Shown: positions 48,612 through 61,178, counted from the stretch's first letter. The stretch is DNA of 64,000 bases from Warburgia ugandensis (GCA_035236585.1 CP141126.1:10739001-10803000); one strand, 5' to 3'. Translations and numbers: made by a program. Notes: generated from the sequence alone by a model not told the origin.

Positions 48612-51600
48612 ACTATCATTTACATGGACATCTCATATCCTTATCATTTGTGTTGACCTTTATACATGCATATTGTACAAGGACAAATCCATTAAAATTG
48701 TAAAAATAATCAATAATCATTTCCATATAAAGCTGATCAACTCCTTTCATTATAGGAGATTTGTATCTCAGCCAGTTACTATACTGGGAATTTTCCTTCT
48801 TGGGAAATATATTGGTAATATACAATTACCTGACATTTCATCATACCATCCCTTAAGGCATTTCACTATGCCAATTTCATATGCATCATAATGCAAAATA
48901 ATCAAGGACTACTATGCTTGCAGTCTAATTTGTACAGCGCTCGGATAACTGTTCTATAATCCACTTATACCATTCTCAGTGTAAATTACAATATCCATGT
49001 CCATATGGGAGGACCATGGCTGTCACAGTAGTGGCCTTCCCATAATTGCCCCACCCGACTTTTAGCCTTTCTTAGGCTTAGTATTTCATATTATCAAGTT
49101 TCAGAGAGCGGGTAGCCAAACCCTCTTAACTCTCCTAACATAGCATCTCTAGGACTATGCCTGTTTAAAACAAAACTACAAGCCTTCAAGCTTGTATGTA
49201 AAATAATACTTATACATATTAGACTATCTGTCTGTTTATCTATGGCTGGAATATTTTCTACTTTCCTATTCACTTAGGGTTGTTCCCAATTCTCAACTTA
49301 ACCATTGTATACTTATTTTCCTCATAATTTGGTTAGATCATATTTCAATTTGAAGTATTTACCTTAATATATTGGTATTATACATGTCAATACTTCAAAA
49401 CATAAGATCGTGTATTAGACATGTATCTTCATGTAAATGCAATCTTAATAATCCATCTACCTCAATAAGGTATTCTTACTCCTTGAAACCTATATCTGTT
49501 AAATCATATGTATAATGTCATTTTTCTAATCAAGGGTACATACTACATGGTCTTTTGATCATCCTTATGTAGGATGATCTGAATCTTTCTTCCTTGAATA
49601 ACATATATCCAAGGGTTTAATATTATCTATACAAGTACTATCTATATCATACATAAGCAATCTAATCTATATTGGTGTTTCTTTTTCCTTATTATTTTTT
49701 ATCATACAAGATCTCATCTTATTTGATCATCCTTATCTTACTTACTATTTTTATTAGGGTTAGATAATTTGATATCTTTTTATGTTCTTATTATTATTCA
49801 ACTAGTTAGTGTCTTACTTGGTTGAAGATAATTTATTTCTTCCTATTACTAGACAGCTCCTCCTTATTTCAAGATGACTAATGCTTACTAGTTAAAGTCT
49901 GCTCAAAGAGTGGTTAATACAGCCCTCATGTAAGGAGGTGTTTAGAGCTCTCTTGCGTCAATGGGAGGCAAGGGAAAAGCACTTGGCTCTTGTATACCCC
50001 CTATAACCACAATGTTCAGAGTCCATTGGAGTGGTACTAGCTCAACCTTTGACAAGGTTCCTATGAGCTCTTTGCCTTAAGTTCCTTCTCTAATTGATTT
50101 TAATTAATTTTCATGGATATGCACAATGTCATCCATGGATGTTCATTATTTTCCTACTTTGGGCTAAGGAAATGGTAAATCATTCCTTATATTGTCCTAC
50201 TAACTATAGCCCTTATTAAGTTAAAATTGTTCATTCATCTTAATTGTCCATGAATCTCTATATTTCATTAGTTTATATTTTTGGTGATTTATGCTCATAA
50301 TATCTTAACAACTACTTAACAATTGAATATAATTTGATAATAAGTAAATCATAAACTTTAAAGCATAAATCAAATATAAGTTTAACAGCCATATACTAAC
50401 ATTCTTCCTATGAATGTAACTCAACCTAATGAAATAAAATTATACATAAACTAACATGATCCTAAGCTATGAAATACATAAAATTGTACTTCTATCCTAA
50501 TGGAATCATGTTTAAATCTCTAATTTACACTAACATGGCCTTAAGATAATCAAATCTATTAACAAACTAATCATTTGGGGCATATCATGCTAAAAATTAA
50601 AGATTACACTATCATGCTTTCTAACTTATAACATAAATCACATTTACACTTCTATTATCCAATAAAAGACAATTAAAATAATTATATTAAGATTATTATA
50701 AACCTTTAAAAATGATCAAACCATTAAATCTTAGGTATTTTTCGTTAGATCAAGGGTTTTAATTACCTTTAAGGCTTTTAATCCATTAAGATAAAAAAAA
50801 TCATATCCACTTGATTTTGTCACATTTAATCCATGATCTAACTGGATTCCATCATAATATCATTCATTTAATCCATCTTAAGGATCTGATCATACTTGAT
50901 CTCATTGATCAAGTGGGTCCCTTTGTATTTTTAAGGTTTTTCTACCATAAAGGGTAATCCCTTAATTTATCTCATATCTGTCCAAATCAACTATAGATAT
51001 CATTTTATTTTAGTATTATATCATCATTAAAATAAATTCTCAATATCTAATCACCTCAAATCTTGAAGATCTTAGAAATTGAAAACTTATTTCCAAAATA
51101 CAGAACATTTTCTGAATAATTTTATACATATTATAATTTCATTAGAAACTAGACGTTACAAGCTTTCCATAGGTTATTTATGATCTCAATTTGAAGTTCA
51201 TATGATTCCACAATCGTCATTTGAAGTTCACAGTCGTTCCCAGCGTCCAGATTTGATCTGGGCCCAGCGGAACGAATCTCTCTCAATTGAGGGTCCAAAA
51301 CTTAATAAAATTTTCTAAAAAAATTTCCCTAGGGTTTTGGGACCCTTTTGGATCGATTGGAAGTCTCATATTTTCCATCTGAGCTCTCCATCACCATGAA
51401 TTGAAGGCTCTGGTATTTACTTTTCTTTTACAATTTTTCATTCAAATAAAATTACAGAAAAATAAAAATTTTAAAATAATAATAATAAATATGTCTAGGA
51501 AGTAGTTTCACCTACCTTATTGGAGAAAAAACTTATATTTGATGCCCAATTTGAGAGAATTATCGGTTGATAATAATATAGCCCGATTGTCCTCTTTTTT

Positions 51601-52457
51601 GTGATTTTTCGTTGTTGGATCTTGAAATTGATTTGGGGTTTTTGTATATACGGTAGTATAGGATGTTATGGATGGTGAGATTTATGAGATTCTACCTGGA
51701 ACGGAGTGCCTAATTGATTTTAGGTCTCTTGTTCCAATTAGAAAGAGGAGAGAGAAATAAGGAAAAGAGAGACTGAGAAAGAATGAATGAGAATTTAGAG
51801 CTGAAACTCCAGGGAAGATTTGAAAATTTTGTGGGAAAGGTTGTGAAAATTTTTAGAACAGATTTATGGAAAATTTTGAATTTTTTATTATTTATTTTGA
51901 TAATATATTTTATTACTTTAGAATATTTAATTAAAAGTACAATCTTCATTCCCATCCCATTCTCCACTACAATCCTATCCAACTCTCCACTACCAGATAA
52001 TAATGCATTGAGCAATTATTTTTGCTTCTAGAACATTGGCCACTTTGTGGGCCCCACTTTCATGTGAAAAGACCTTTTTGCCCTTTTAATTCTAAGATGG
52101 GAGAAAAATAGGCACTATTTTGTCTGGACTCAGAATTGAGCATACTTAGTGGCATTGGAATTGTATTTCTGAGTACATTATGAATATTGAGGTCTTATTT
52201 CTTGGATATGGGTAAAATTATCATTTTACCCTAAAATGGAGAATATTATGGAATTTTCATTTTCACTCAAAATTGAACGTACTTAATGTCGTTTCGATCA
52301 GCTTTTCATGTACATTCATAATTTATATATTTTAATTCATGATATAATCTTTATAAAAAGAGAATTTTTAATAACCTAATATTCCAACCCAGAATTGCTA
52401 AAAATTCAAACTTTATTAATTTTTCTTAATAATTTACAAAAATCCAGGGTCTTTACA
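48612..52457 (-). mobile_element. Very long noncoding LTR (gypsy type), copy 2
   Basis: On the - strand it starts TGTAAAGACCCTGGATTTTT at 52457 and follows copy 1 block by block. It shares TTGAATTTTT-rich leader text, AGTGCCTATTTTTCTC, ACTCCGTTC(C/T)AGGTA, and the GGTGGGGCAATTATGGGAAG region (copy 2 near 49045). Similarity to copy 1 stops near 48611, so the far end is lost or replaced. No coding frame is present. The two copies differ widely, so they are old. Confidence 0.65.
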
Positions 52458-52545
52458 AAAACATAGTATCAAAGAACTGGCTATATGACCAAATGAAAGG
52501 TCTTGATATCATGAGCACGAAACAGCTCAACACCTCCTAATCAAA

Positions 52546-53122
52546 TGTAACAACTTGGTAGCTCCCACTTATAATAATATTGTCTGCTCTAGGAAACTGG
52601 CCCCCATAAAACCAGCACTCTCACGGTTTTGTTCGTTCTCAGTTTTCCAAGAAAAAGGCCTTGTTATAAGGAGAGTCATACACCACTCTTATCAACAGCC
52701 CAGTCACTTTCCCTTAGTGATGTGAGACTAACTCTCTGTCCTCAGCCATCTCCCATTTAGGGGGTACCTAGGCCTTCACATCTTCCCTCCTTAGAAAACA
52801 CGCATCTCCACATTTTAACCATGAAACCAGGCGCCCGTGTGCGGCCAGCCACACATTGGGTCAGGGGTTGGCTTTGATACCATCTGTAACAGCCCAGTGG
52901 CTCCCACTTACAACAATATTGTTTGCTCTGAAAAATTGGTTGCCCATACAATTAGCCCCCTAACGGTTTTATTCTTCCCTGATTTTTCAGGGAAAAGTTC
53001 TTATTGTAAGGAAAGTTACACACTACTCCTATCAATAGCCCAGTAACTTTCCCCTTAGTGACGTGAGACTAACTCTCTGTCTCTCAGCTGTCTCCCATTT
53101 ATGGCGTACCTAAGTTTTCACA
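52546..53122 (-). mobile_element. Complete TRIM retrotransposon with target duplication
   Basis: Two similar terminal repeats at 52546-52780 (235 bp) and 52885-53122 (238 bp) run from TGTAACA to TTCACA on the + strand, that is TGTGAA...TGTTACA on the coding-sense - strand. Next to the right LTR, the - strand reads TGGTATCAAAGCC, a primer-binding site of the initiator-Met tRNA type (usual TGGTATCAGAGC). Next to the left LTR it reads AAGGAGGGAAGA, a polypurine tract. The 5-bp repeats TCAAA at 52541-52545 and 53123-53127 are a perfect target duplication. The internal part is only about 104 bp and noncoding. All TRIM parts are present, so it must move with enzymes from another element. No 5S rRNA sequence is seen in the LTR, which argues against Cassandra. 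Confidence 0.92.
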
Positions 53123-53127
53123 TCAAA

Positions 53128-54009
53128 GCTATGATAAATAACAATAAGGTTTGAATTATAATGAATTTTTAAATACATATAAAAACTGATAAGAATGGAT
53201 TTTACTTGAACTCATGCTCAAGGTTTTATGAGTCATTGTAGATTCTTTGAGTTAACTCAACTCGCCCCACTTTTGAGTTGAGTTGAGATTTTAAGATTTT
53301 AAACTATGAGCTATCCTAAATTTGGACAACTTCTTAGTGGATGTGAAATTAGTGAGTCTCCCTCATTTGTATGACTCTTATATGCAATAGTTAGTAGAAA
53401 TAAAATGTGTGATGTATGTATGTATGTAATATCCTAAAACATGAATTCACAAAAAAGAGTACAAGTACATATATAACTATCATTCAAATGAGGTAGTGCA
53501 ATGTGGGAATTTTTGTCTTAGAACTTAGTGTTCTTTCTTAGTCCAAAAGAAAATCTTTCTCTTAGACTAGGAGAAAACACAGGTTTCCAAAACAAAAAAT
53601 TTCCATGTGGATCGTTTCACTTGCTTGCTAAAACAAGCTAGTAAGTAGCTCCTTCTCATTTTTCTTAGCAAAAACATCTTTAGCAATTATTTTTCTAGCA
53701 CATAAATTTTAATCCTCTATATTCTTATTGAAAAAGTTTTTAAAAAGCTTAATATAGCATAAAAATCATGAATTGTTCAAAAGAGAAGTAAATAATTACA
53801 TATAATTATTATAAACAAGCTTTTGAGGGAACTCATGAATCCTTCATAAGTAGTTTTAGAATTTTGTTACATTATATGGTTGTAACATAGCAAAACCCCT
53901 TAAGTTAATAACTAATAAATTCATTATCTTGCTAAACCAATACAAAGTGCCTAATCCCAACTTGGGCCTCATTAAATTACTAAGATAAAAAAAATGCCAT
54001 AATTTTCTC

Positions 54010-54016
<7 letters not shown>
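53128..54016. other. AT-rich intergenic DNA
   Basis: Short (ATGT)n at about 53415. No gene or known repeat is recognised. Confidence 0.5.

Positions 54017-54097
<81 letters not shown>
54017..54097 (+). repeat. (AG)n microsatellite, 81 bp
   Basis: Uninterrupted AG units. The poly Ser-Leu frames on the - strand are products of the repeat. Confidence 0.98.
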
Positions 54098-54101
<4 letters not shown>

Positions 54102-54221
54102 AAAGGACAATGCACATTACATTAGGGAGACAATTAGAAGTGAGATACCTTAATTTATCTATTAGAAAAAAATAGAGAGGTAAGAGAAAAATCATAATAG
54201 ATAAAAGCAAGAGAGGATGTA

Positions 54222-54345
54222 CACAAGGGGTGTCTGAGTGTGGGGCAGTGGCACAAGAGTATCTTAATCATGAAAATCATGAGTTCAAAAGTCATCAAGG
54301 GTGTGTGCTTGAGTGCATGTGTCCATCACTTAAAAAAGAAAAAGA
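54222..54345 (+). mobile_element. Second tRNA-derived SINE family, one copy
   Basis: Head TGTCTGAGTGTGGGGCAGTG with GTGGCACAAGAG (A-box-like), then ATGAGTTCAAAAGTCATC (B-box-like), a short body and an A-rich tail with G interruptions. GGATGTACACAAG before it and AGATGTACAATAA after it look like a target duplication. Sequence differs from the Au copies. Confidence 0.55.
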
Positions 54346-54359
54346 AAAAAAAGAAGATG

Positions 54360-54977
54360 TACAATAAAAAGAAGAAAAGGTTTTTGGTTGTTAAAGAGGA
54401 AAAAAACATATAGAGAATGTAGAAAAGACATACCACTTAAAAAGTTAAAAAGACACAAAATCCTACTATATTGATTAAAATGATAAGCATCACATATATT
54501 AAATTAAGGTGGTTATCTAGTAAATAAAAACTCGCTAAATCAATAGAAAACCTCCGATTCTAAGGCTATTAATTTAAGTGGGTTTACCCATATGTGATGC
54601 TTAGTGCTCACCATTATTTTAGACCAACAAATAATTGTATCAGTACTCCATGCTAAGGTTGATAATGCCTCGAGAGCTAAATGTGGAATTCACCAAAAAC
54701 AACTTCAGTTACGAATAAAAAGTGGTTGGGGGTAGATTCTCTTTTATGACAAAAAATTTTCAATTATAATGTTAAACACAATTGGTTTAGGAAAGTTAAT
54801 CATTTCAAATTTACAGTTTGACAAGCCTCGTTAATTTCGTGCACAAGAGAATCTCACTGCCATTTCTGGCGGACTTTGCTTTAGATTCCTCAATGAGGAT
54901 AGTAACTCAACCACTCTGAGCTAGACTAATTTTAAGCCATTAGAGAATACGGCTATATTGGAGCTAAAGTAACACAA

Positions 54978-55008
<31 letters not shown>

Positions 55009-55570
55009 TTGTGTGTGTGTCTATGTATATATGTATGTATGTATGTATGTATATATTATTATTATTATTATTATTGTATGATTGGATGCTATAACTATAT
55101 TTAAAGAAGAGTCTTTTATTCTAACTAGAGGTGCTCTAGATTTTGCCTAAGATTTTGAAGCAACTATGAATTGGGCGCTTAAACCATTCAGCCACAATCT
55201 TTAATGGAGGGAATTGTCACTCGGCTAAAGAAGTATGAATTTGCATTACTTTCTTTTCTAAATACCACTAATGAATTAAAAGCAATATATTTTAGTAAAA
55301 GTGAATTGTTTGGCCGTCCAGATCACTGTCCTTGAGACGGTCCTATTTCTAGTTTGTTGTTAGCCTAACGGTGAAGAGACCAAAACACCCTTAGACTGGA
55401 CATACAATAGCCACTGATGGCAGCAATTTCCTCGTAAAAACCAAAAATAAAATATGTCACTTTTCTTGCTTTGACAAAATTGGTTCTAAATAGAGACTCA
55501 CTCTACACGTATGAAATTTACATTGTGAAATGATCAACGTCCTTGCAACTACCGAGTTTTCAAAGAAGAA
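54360..55570. other. Intergenic DNA with tetranucleotide repeats
   Basis: No gene is recognised. The microsatellite cluster at 54977-55076 is listed separately. Confidence 0.5.
54977..55076. repeat. (CATA)n / (GTAT)n / (ATT)n microsatellite cluster, self-complementary
   Basis: About seven CATA units (54977-55007), a (GT)n spacer, about seven ATGT units (55028-55052), then about seven ATT units. The first two arrays are inverted copies and could fold into a hairpin. Confidence 0.9.
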
Positions 55571-55746
55571 GGGCAGCCCGGTGTAAGAAGTTTTCACGTA
55601 TGTAGGGTCTAGGGAAGGGACAGACCACAAGGGTTAATAGTATGTAGTTTTACCTTACATTTTGTAAGAGACTGTTTTCACGTCTTGAACCCTTGACCTC
55701 AAGGTCATATAACGACAACTCTATCGTTGCACCAAGATTCCCCTTC
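55571..55746 (-). mobile_element. Au-type SINE
   Basis: In reverse orientation: GGGCAGCCCGGTGTAAGAAG, GGTCTAGGGAAGGGACAGAC, TTGACCTCAAGGTCATATAA, TTGCACCAAGATTCCCCTTC. Full length. Confidence 0.85.
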
Positions 55747-56205
55747 AAAGGAGGTGATTCTTTATATTACACAAAGAAAAGAAAAATATTTCCACTAAGG
55801 CTCTCCTTAACTAGTATGATAATTCTAATGCACTAAGACATACAAGTGAAGTTGCTCACATGCAAATGTTTTGCATTAGTATTATCACACTATTTAAAAT
55901 GTCTTCTTTTAGACCTTAGAATCGGTCAAGATCCTCCATAGATTATATTCCCATGGAGTTATTGAACAAACATCATAATTAGATCTTCAAAATCATCAAG
56001 TTCACTCGAAAAAGAGATTAATCGTATAGAAATTTGGAATGACTACCAAGCGAGGCACTTGCTTGCTTGATCAAGAAGTGAAAATATGCGAGTTTCATGT
56101 GGCACTCATAGATTTGTACTTGTTGCTCAAGCAAGCAAGTTCACTTTTGAAAAAAATTAGGGGGATACAAATGCATCTTTAACACCCAATATATTAGCAT
56201 TAGGT
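55747..56205. other. Short intergenic stretch, nothing recognised
   Basis: AT-rich DNA between two SINE copies with no coding or repeat signal. Confidence 0.5.
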
Positions 56206-56368
56206 GAGGAGCAGTTTGTTGTACGAAGTTCCTCCATATGTAGAATCTGAGAATGAGCGGACTATAAGGGTACGCATCCTTATCTTGTATTTGTGCAAGA
56301 GACTTTCTATGTCTTGAACCTATAATCTCAAAGTTATACGACGACAACTTTTTTATTACGCCAAGAAG
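56206..56368 (-). mobile_element. Au-type SINE, diverged
   Basis: In reverse orientation: GTACGAAGTTCCTCCATATG, GAGCGGACTATAAGGGTACG, TTGTGCAAGAGACTTTC, ATAATCTCAAAGTTATACGA, ATTACGCCAAGAAG. Confidence 0.75.
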
Positions 56369-56659
56369 CAAAAAATACACTATTGCTCCTTACAACATTT
56401 TCCACGCACGCAATGTTGCTCTTCAAAAGATAAAGATTACAATAAATAAGCAATTTATAAGAAGAGTCCTGGTAACTAAGGAAACGTGTAAAATAAAGAC
56501 CAGTTTAGTCATTTTGTATTTCCATGCAAATAATAAAAAAAATAAAATGGAATAGGAGTAGCCAAACCGCCGAGGAGGGAGCCAGCCGGAAGGCGAGAAA
56601 TACGGCTAAGATAGGGGTCACGTGAGCGTACGGTCCTCTTCCAGAAAGAAAAAGAAGAG

Positions 56660-56775
56660 AGAGAGAGAGAAGAAAGAGAGAGAAACTCGTAACGTCGTTT
56701 TGAAAATCCGCCTATCGCTCTTCTCTCTCTCTCTCTCTCTCTCCTCCTCCTCGTTTCCAGAGCTCACTTTCTCTC
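56660..56775 (+). promoter_or_regulatory. GA/CT-rich leader of the 56912 gene
   Basis: A GA-rich run (56660-56690) and a CT-rich run (56718-56775, TCTCTCTCTCTCTCTCTCC) lie upstream of the start codon. Such pyrimidine-rich tracts are common in plant core promoters and 5' UTRs. No TATA box was pinned down. Confidence 0.4.
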
Positions 56776-56911
56776 TCTACCTCTCCGTTTATAATTCTAC
56801 TTTTCTCACCGCCATTTCCACCCATCCCCGTCCCTACCTTCAAAAAATAAAAAGACCGTCTTTTCCCCCTTCCGAGAACCACCCAGCTCTCTCACTTCCA
56901 TCTTCGGCAGC

Positions 56912-58782
56912 ATGGGCGACTTCACTCCTGACTTGGAAGAGATGGAGCTCTGGCTACCGTCCGATATCTTCCCCGATGAAGTTTATCGCCGTCAATCTCC
57001 CTGCAAATGCATCCCGGAATTCCCTTCTGAGCTCACTTACATGGAAGACCTCGCTCAGCAACTCGCCACTTTCGCCATGCTTGAGCCGAAACCACTACCC
57101 ACCTTTAAACCTCCCCCAAGTTCCAGTCCCAACTACTTCGAGGTAGTTTTTGGCTCCTGCGTTCTGTTTTCGCTCTTTCTGCCTGTGTTTTCCTCCACTG
57201 ATTCTGCTTTTGTAAACCTTGTTCTCTTTCTTGTTTCTGTTGCAGCAGCTTCGACCGGCTTCCCGGTTCAGTATTGTTTCTCCGCCACAGCATGCACGGC
57301 TCGGGTTGGGTGGCACTTACCCTGCTCAACCTGGTAACAGTGTCGTCTCTTTTGGAAACGGCGGTTTCCGAGCCGGGTCGAGACCCGATTACCACTACAA
57401 ACCGGTTAAATCGGTTCAACCCCAGGTAGGAGTAGTGAGTTTCGGAACCCGTTTATAAGCCATTTTCTCTCTGGGTTCGTTTTCGTAGACTCGTTTTGTG
57501 GTTTCCTTCACCATTCCGGGTCGTACTTTGTGTTTGTAGGTGGAGAACTTTTCCCAGTTTCGGGCTAGGGTTTTACAGCGGCCAAACCAGGGTCGAAACC
57601 GTTCATTGCCATTTCGGGTCAATGGGTCCGGGGCTGGAGGAACTGGGGTGTTTTTTCCGCGCCATTTCGAAGCTAAGAAGACTTGCAGTAAGTAAAACCC
57701 CCGAAAACGTTTCGTTTCTGGGGTTTCCGTTTCTCTGGTTTCCGTTTCCTTCTCTACAAAGCTATTACAGTCCATTAGCTGCTGACCGGGAGGCAAGGGA
57801 GCTTAGTTATTTGGTTTTGTTGTATATAAATTTTTTTTGGTTATTTTTTCCGCAGTTTAAGTTAATTTTTCTGTTCTACCGATGGAAAATTTCTACATCA
57901 AGTCAGCTACTGCTAGCTCTTAGATTAAGCACATGCTCCTTGTTTACCATCTTTCTTCTTTTGGAGAACTCCGTCTTGTTTCATGTCTAAGCATGCGTCT
58001 TTCTCTGACCTTTTCCTTCTTCAGGTCATTCGGCACCTTTTTTCATGATTTTAAAGATGTGAAGTGCTCTGATACCCAGATTTCTTATGGGCCTTTTTAA
58101 TTCCATTTTTGTTGTGAAATGAGACGAGTATGTATGTGTTTTCCGGTTATCGTTCTGATTCTGCAAATGCCTAAGCTTAACTGCAAAAATGGCTTCTTTT
58201 TTTTATTTCCATTTTAGTGTTCCCTGGTTTGCTGCCTGCAGTTCTTGTCAATTTGTGCGCCTTGTTTGACAAATTTTCTTATTTTCTTCCTGCATTTTCC
58301 AGAAAACATGGCAAGGCCAACTTGCTCTTCTGATTCTATTTCTCCCTTTCCATCTCAGTGAGTGTTAAAAGTACGTCAACTTGTGGGGTTAAGTTCAGCA
58401 CCACCAAAGTGGCAACCTATATTTCAGTCTTTTCCCTATATTTTTACTCATATCTTGAAATTAATGTCAGGAATTCTTTCAACTTTCGCAAACATGGAAA
58501 GGTTGAATTGCTAAAACAAGAGTGTTGTTGCTCCCCACTACTCTTTTGCTTCTTGGAACGTTAGATTGCCAGAATGTTAACCTGTTAATCGATTTATTGC
58601 ATTTGTCTTTAAAGTCAAGTCTTATTTGAAGCAAGGGGTTCATTCGTTTGTTGTGTTTTTGCCAGGCATGAAAAGTGGAGAACAAAAGCAGCCCCTGAGA
58701 AACGTTGCTGTTGGGAAGCAGCAGGGAATGGCATATCAACATCCATCTGAGATGGGTCTGCCTCAGGACTGGACCTACTGAT
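56912..58782 (+). CDS. Conserved plant protein of unknown function; last exon apparently frameshifted
   Basis: Exons 56912-57142, 57246-57425, 57540-57687 and 58666-58782 have GT/AG borders and join in phase. The start MGDFTPDLEEMELWLPSDIF is acidic, then MEDLAQQLATFAML; the middle is Arg/Gly/Pro-rich (RNRSLPFRVNGSGAGGTGVF). In the joined frame exon 4 reads MKSGEQKQPLRNVAVGKQQG, then MAYQPSI and a stop at 58749-58751, 214 residues in all. In the +1 frame the same DNA continues HPSEMGLPQDWTY and stops at 58780-58782. I recall an LPQ(E/D)WTY ending for this plant family, so one extra base near 58740-58748 (ATCAACCATCC) probably broke the frame, by mutation or sequencing error. Function is not known to me. 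Gene and exon 1-3 calls are firm; the end is uncertain. Confidence 0.75.
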
Positions 58783-59019
58783 CAACAATACTCTAAAGAA
58801 ACAGGCTGTTTTTTGTTGTAGTAGAACTGGCCCTTGTCTTGAATAAGCCATGCAAGAAGGAGAAGAAAGAAGAAAAGATTAACTGAATAATCTTTTGGGT
58901 TTTGCTGCTCTACTGTAAAACAAAAATTAAAGCAGGGTAATAGGACAACAAAGGAGCAAAAAGTGAAGAAGCAGCACAAAGAAGTGTACTTTTGGGTTTT
59001 GCAAACTTCTTATACATAT

Positions 59020-59025
59020 AATAAA
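59020..59025 (+). promoter_or_regulatory. Possible polyadenylation signal of the 56912 gene
   Basis: AATAAA, about 240 bp after the final stop, followed by a T/G-rich stretch (GTTTTGGGCC). Confidence 0.45.
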
Positions 59026-59059
59026 GAAGTTTTGGGCCTTAAAATCTGTGTTTAGTTCT

Positions 59060-61178
59060 TAATAATGAGTTTGGTTTATGGGCTTGTTTGTTTCCAAGTA
59101 TTTAATGCATATACCTTTAGATGTGACAGGTTATCTCAAAGGCTGCTTTTTCCTTTCCCTCTGTTCTTGTTCATTACTAGGGGTCTCAGCTGACATGCAA
59201 AGATGGAAGCGATAGTCAGTGGCCTTTACACTTTTGTTTTTCACAGACAAGGTAAGGCTTCAAATTTCAAAGGCCTCCCGGACATTGGTTTTCTTTGCTT
59301 AATTTGAAGTGGGCGGCAATAAAGTCCTGCAGTGCTACTCTGGAAGGTCTGCTAAGTGGCCTGCACATAGATGGTCAACACATGAAATGGCATGCCATAG
59401 CATGTCATGTGAGAACATTGCACGGGATGGCTGGTGGGCATTGGTTCCCACGTCAAGCGCATGTGGGCTAATCAAACTTTATTAGTTGGGACTGGGGAAG
59501 TGGATTCATGGGTATGGGGTCTGAGATTTGATGCACCATGGGTGCCTACCATGAGAAAGATGGCGTATGCGAATCAATGAAACAGGGGTCCATCTGAACC
59601 ACAGGAGTCCCATTTATAAGAATCCTTAAAAAGTTTGCATAGCATGGCCCGTAGACATGTCCAAAATTTTCTCCATTGGATTGTCTTGCCACTCCATCTA
59701 ATAGGCTTTTTTGTCCTTCTCAAGTTCACAAACCTAAAATCATCCACAGATCATGAAAGCTAAGGAGTTTGGAACCAGACAAACGAGTAAGATCATCCGA
59801 ATGTGGGTCCTAGCAAAGCTGGGTCCCGAGATCGGTCCGGATATCATTTGCCCCACGATGATAGTTTTAGATGCCGAACATTCCTAGTCTCTGCTCATGC
59901 ATGCTGGCTATGCATGCTGGCTACTTTACCCCAGAAAAAGACAAAGATTAGGATCATTAAAAGCAGAAGATTTTTGTACTTGGAGTCGACCAACCATCAT
60001 GTCAAGACTGAGTACCTTCAGATGGGAAAAATCTTTTGAAATCAAGTGAGGAGTGCTAGCATCCATAACAGTATCTATAGTTTGTGGGTCCAAGCAGCAA
60101 AATGATAGTTCAAGATGAACGATCATGGTCATCAATCAACTCCACCGTGTCTAATTTGGTCCCACTCTCGGGTGCTGGCGAAACAACCGTCTGCTCACCT
60201 TCTGGGACCACTTCTATTCAGCGGCAATTTCTGCTCTCTTTAGTCGTACCCCTGTCTAGTGTCGGAGTACCAATTTTTTTAGGTAACTAGAGAAGGTTTG
60301 ATCCAAGTGAGGAGTGCAATTATCAAAAACGGCGTTCGTATCATTTCTTGCGTCCTATTTGTGCCAAATTATTGGTAGCTCATAACTGCAGTTCTGCATG
60401 CCGTACCGTCGTAAACTACTTTATTAACCGATTCTAATTTTCAATAATTAATCAGAAGGTGGAAGTAAGAAAGGGCTGCCACTTATCATTTGGCTATGAT
60501 AAAATAAACTGTTAGCTTGCTCGTACCATCCAAAACAATTCGTGGATTGAGTTATTCGCGGTTAATGATTTATCCTCCAAATGCATCGATTTTCTCGTGG
60601 GTTGCCTATGTCTGTTTCAGGAGAGATGATGAACGGTTCAGATTAAAAAAATATTTACCATCTACGAGAAAAAAGGGATCCATTTCTCGTTCAAGAAGCT
60701 CTCTTGAACATAAACTACTTTATTGGAGATTTTATAATTTATAAATAAAGTTATGATACTTTTGTCCAATCCTTTAATCCTCTAAAGAAGTACATAAAAA
60801 TATTTTTTTAAGACATGTCATAGATCTCAAATAAAAAATTTTGAATATTCAAAAATACAACCATGAGTAGTCCCATTTATTTTAACCATTGCAACTTTAT
60901 CTTAACTTCTATATGCGTGCATTTTCAGGATAAAAATAATAGTAAGCGTTCCTCTTTTGATTTTCATACTCCTTTGACGCCACCATAGTAGGGCATTTTA
61001 AGAGAACCCTTAATCAGGATAAGGCTAAAAAAGATTGCAGTTAGTCCGTCTGCCCAATAATTCTTCCGTAATTGCAGCTCAACAGTGGAAAAAAGAAGAT
61101 CTGACATTCTAGACTACTTTCAACATAGAACCTTGAAATTCATATCATTTCAAAACAACAGCAGGGCAAGAAATAAAA
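59060..61178. other. Intergenic DNA, no gene recognised
   Basis: Moderate GC with several short frames and none with family features. A 75-codon + strand frame at 60517-60744 was examined and has no support. Confidence 0.5.

Noticed and set aside
52885..53122. 5S rRNA-bearing Cassandra LTR
   Set aside because: No 5S promoter or rRNA sequence was found in the TRIM LTR.
53856..54210. Frames with long Ser-Leu repeats
   Set aside because: Created by the AG microsatellite.
56622..57146. 174-codon frame overlapping the 56912 gene
   Set aside because: It is a different frame through the GA/CT leader and exon 1; the 56912 frame has the consistent splice phases.
60517..60744. 75-codon + strand frame
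   Set aside because: No homology recognised, no leader or splice signals, AT-rich flanks.
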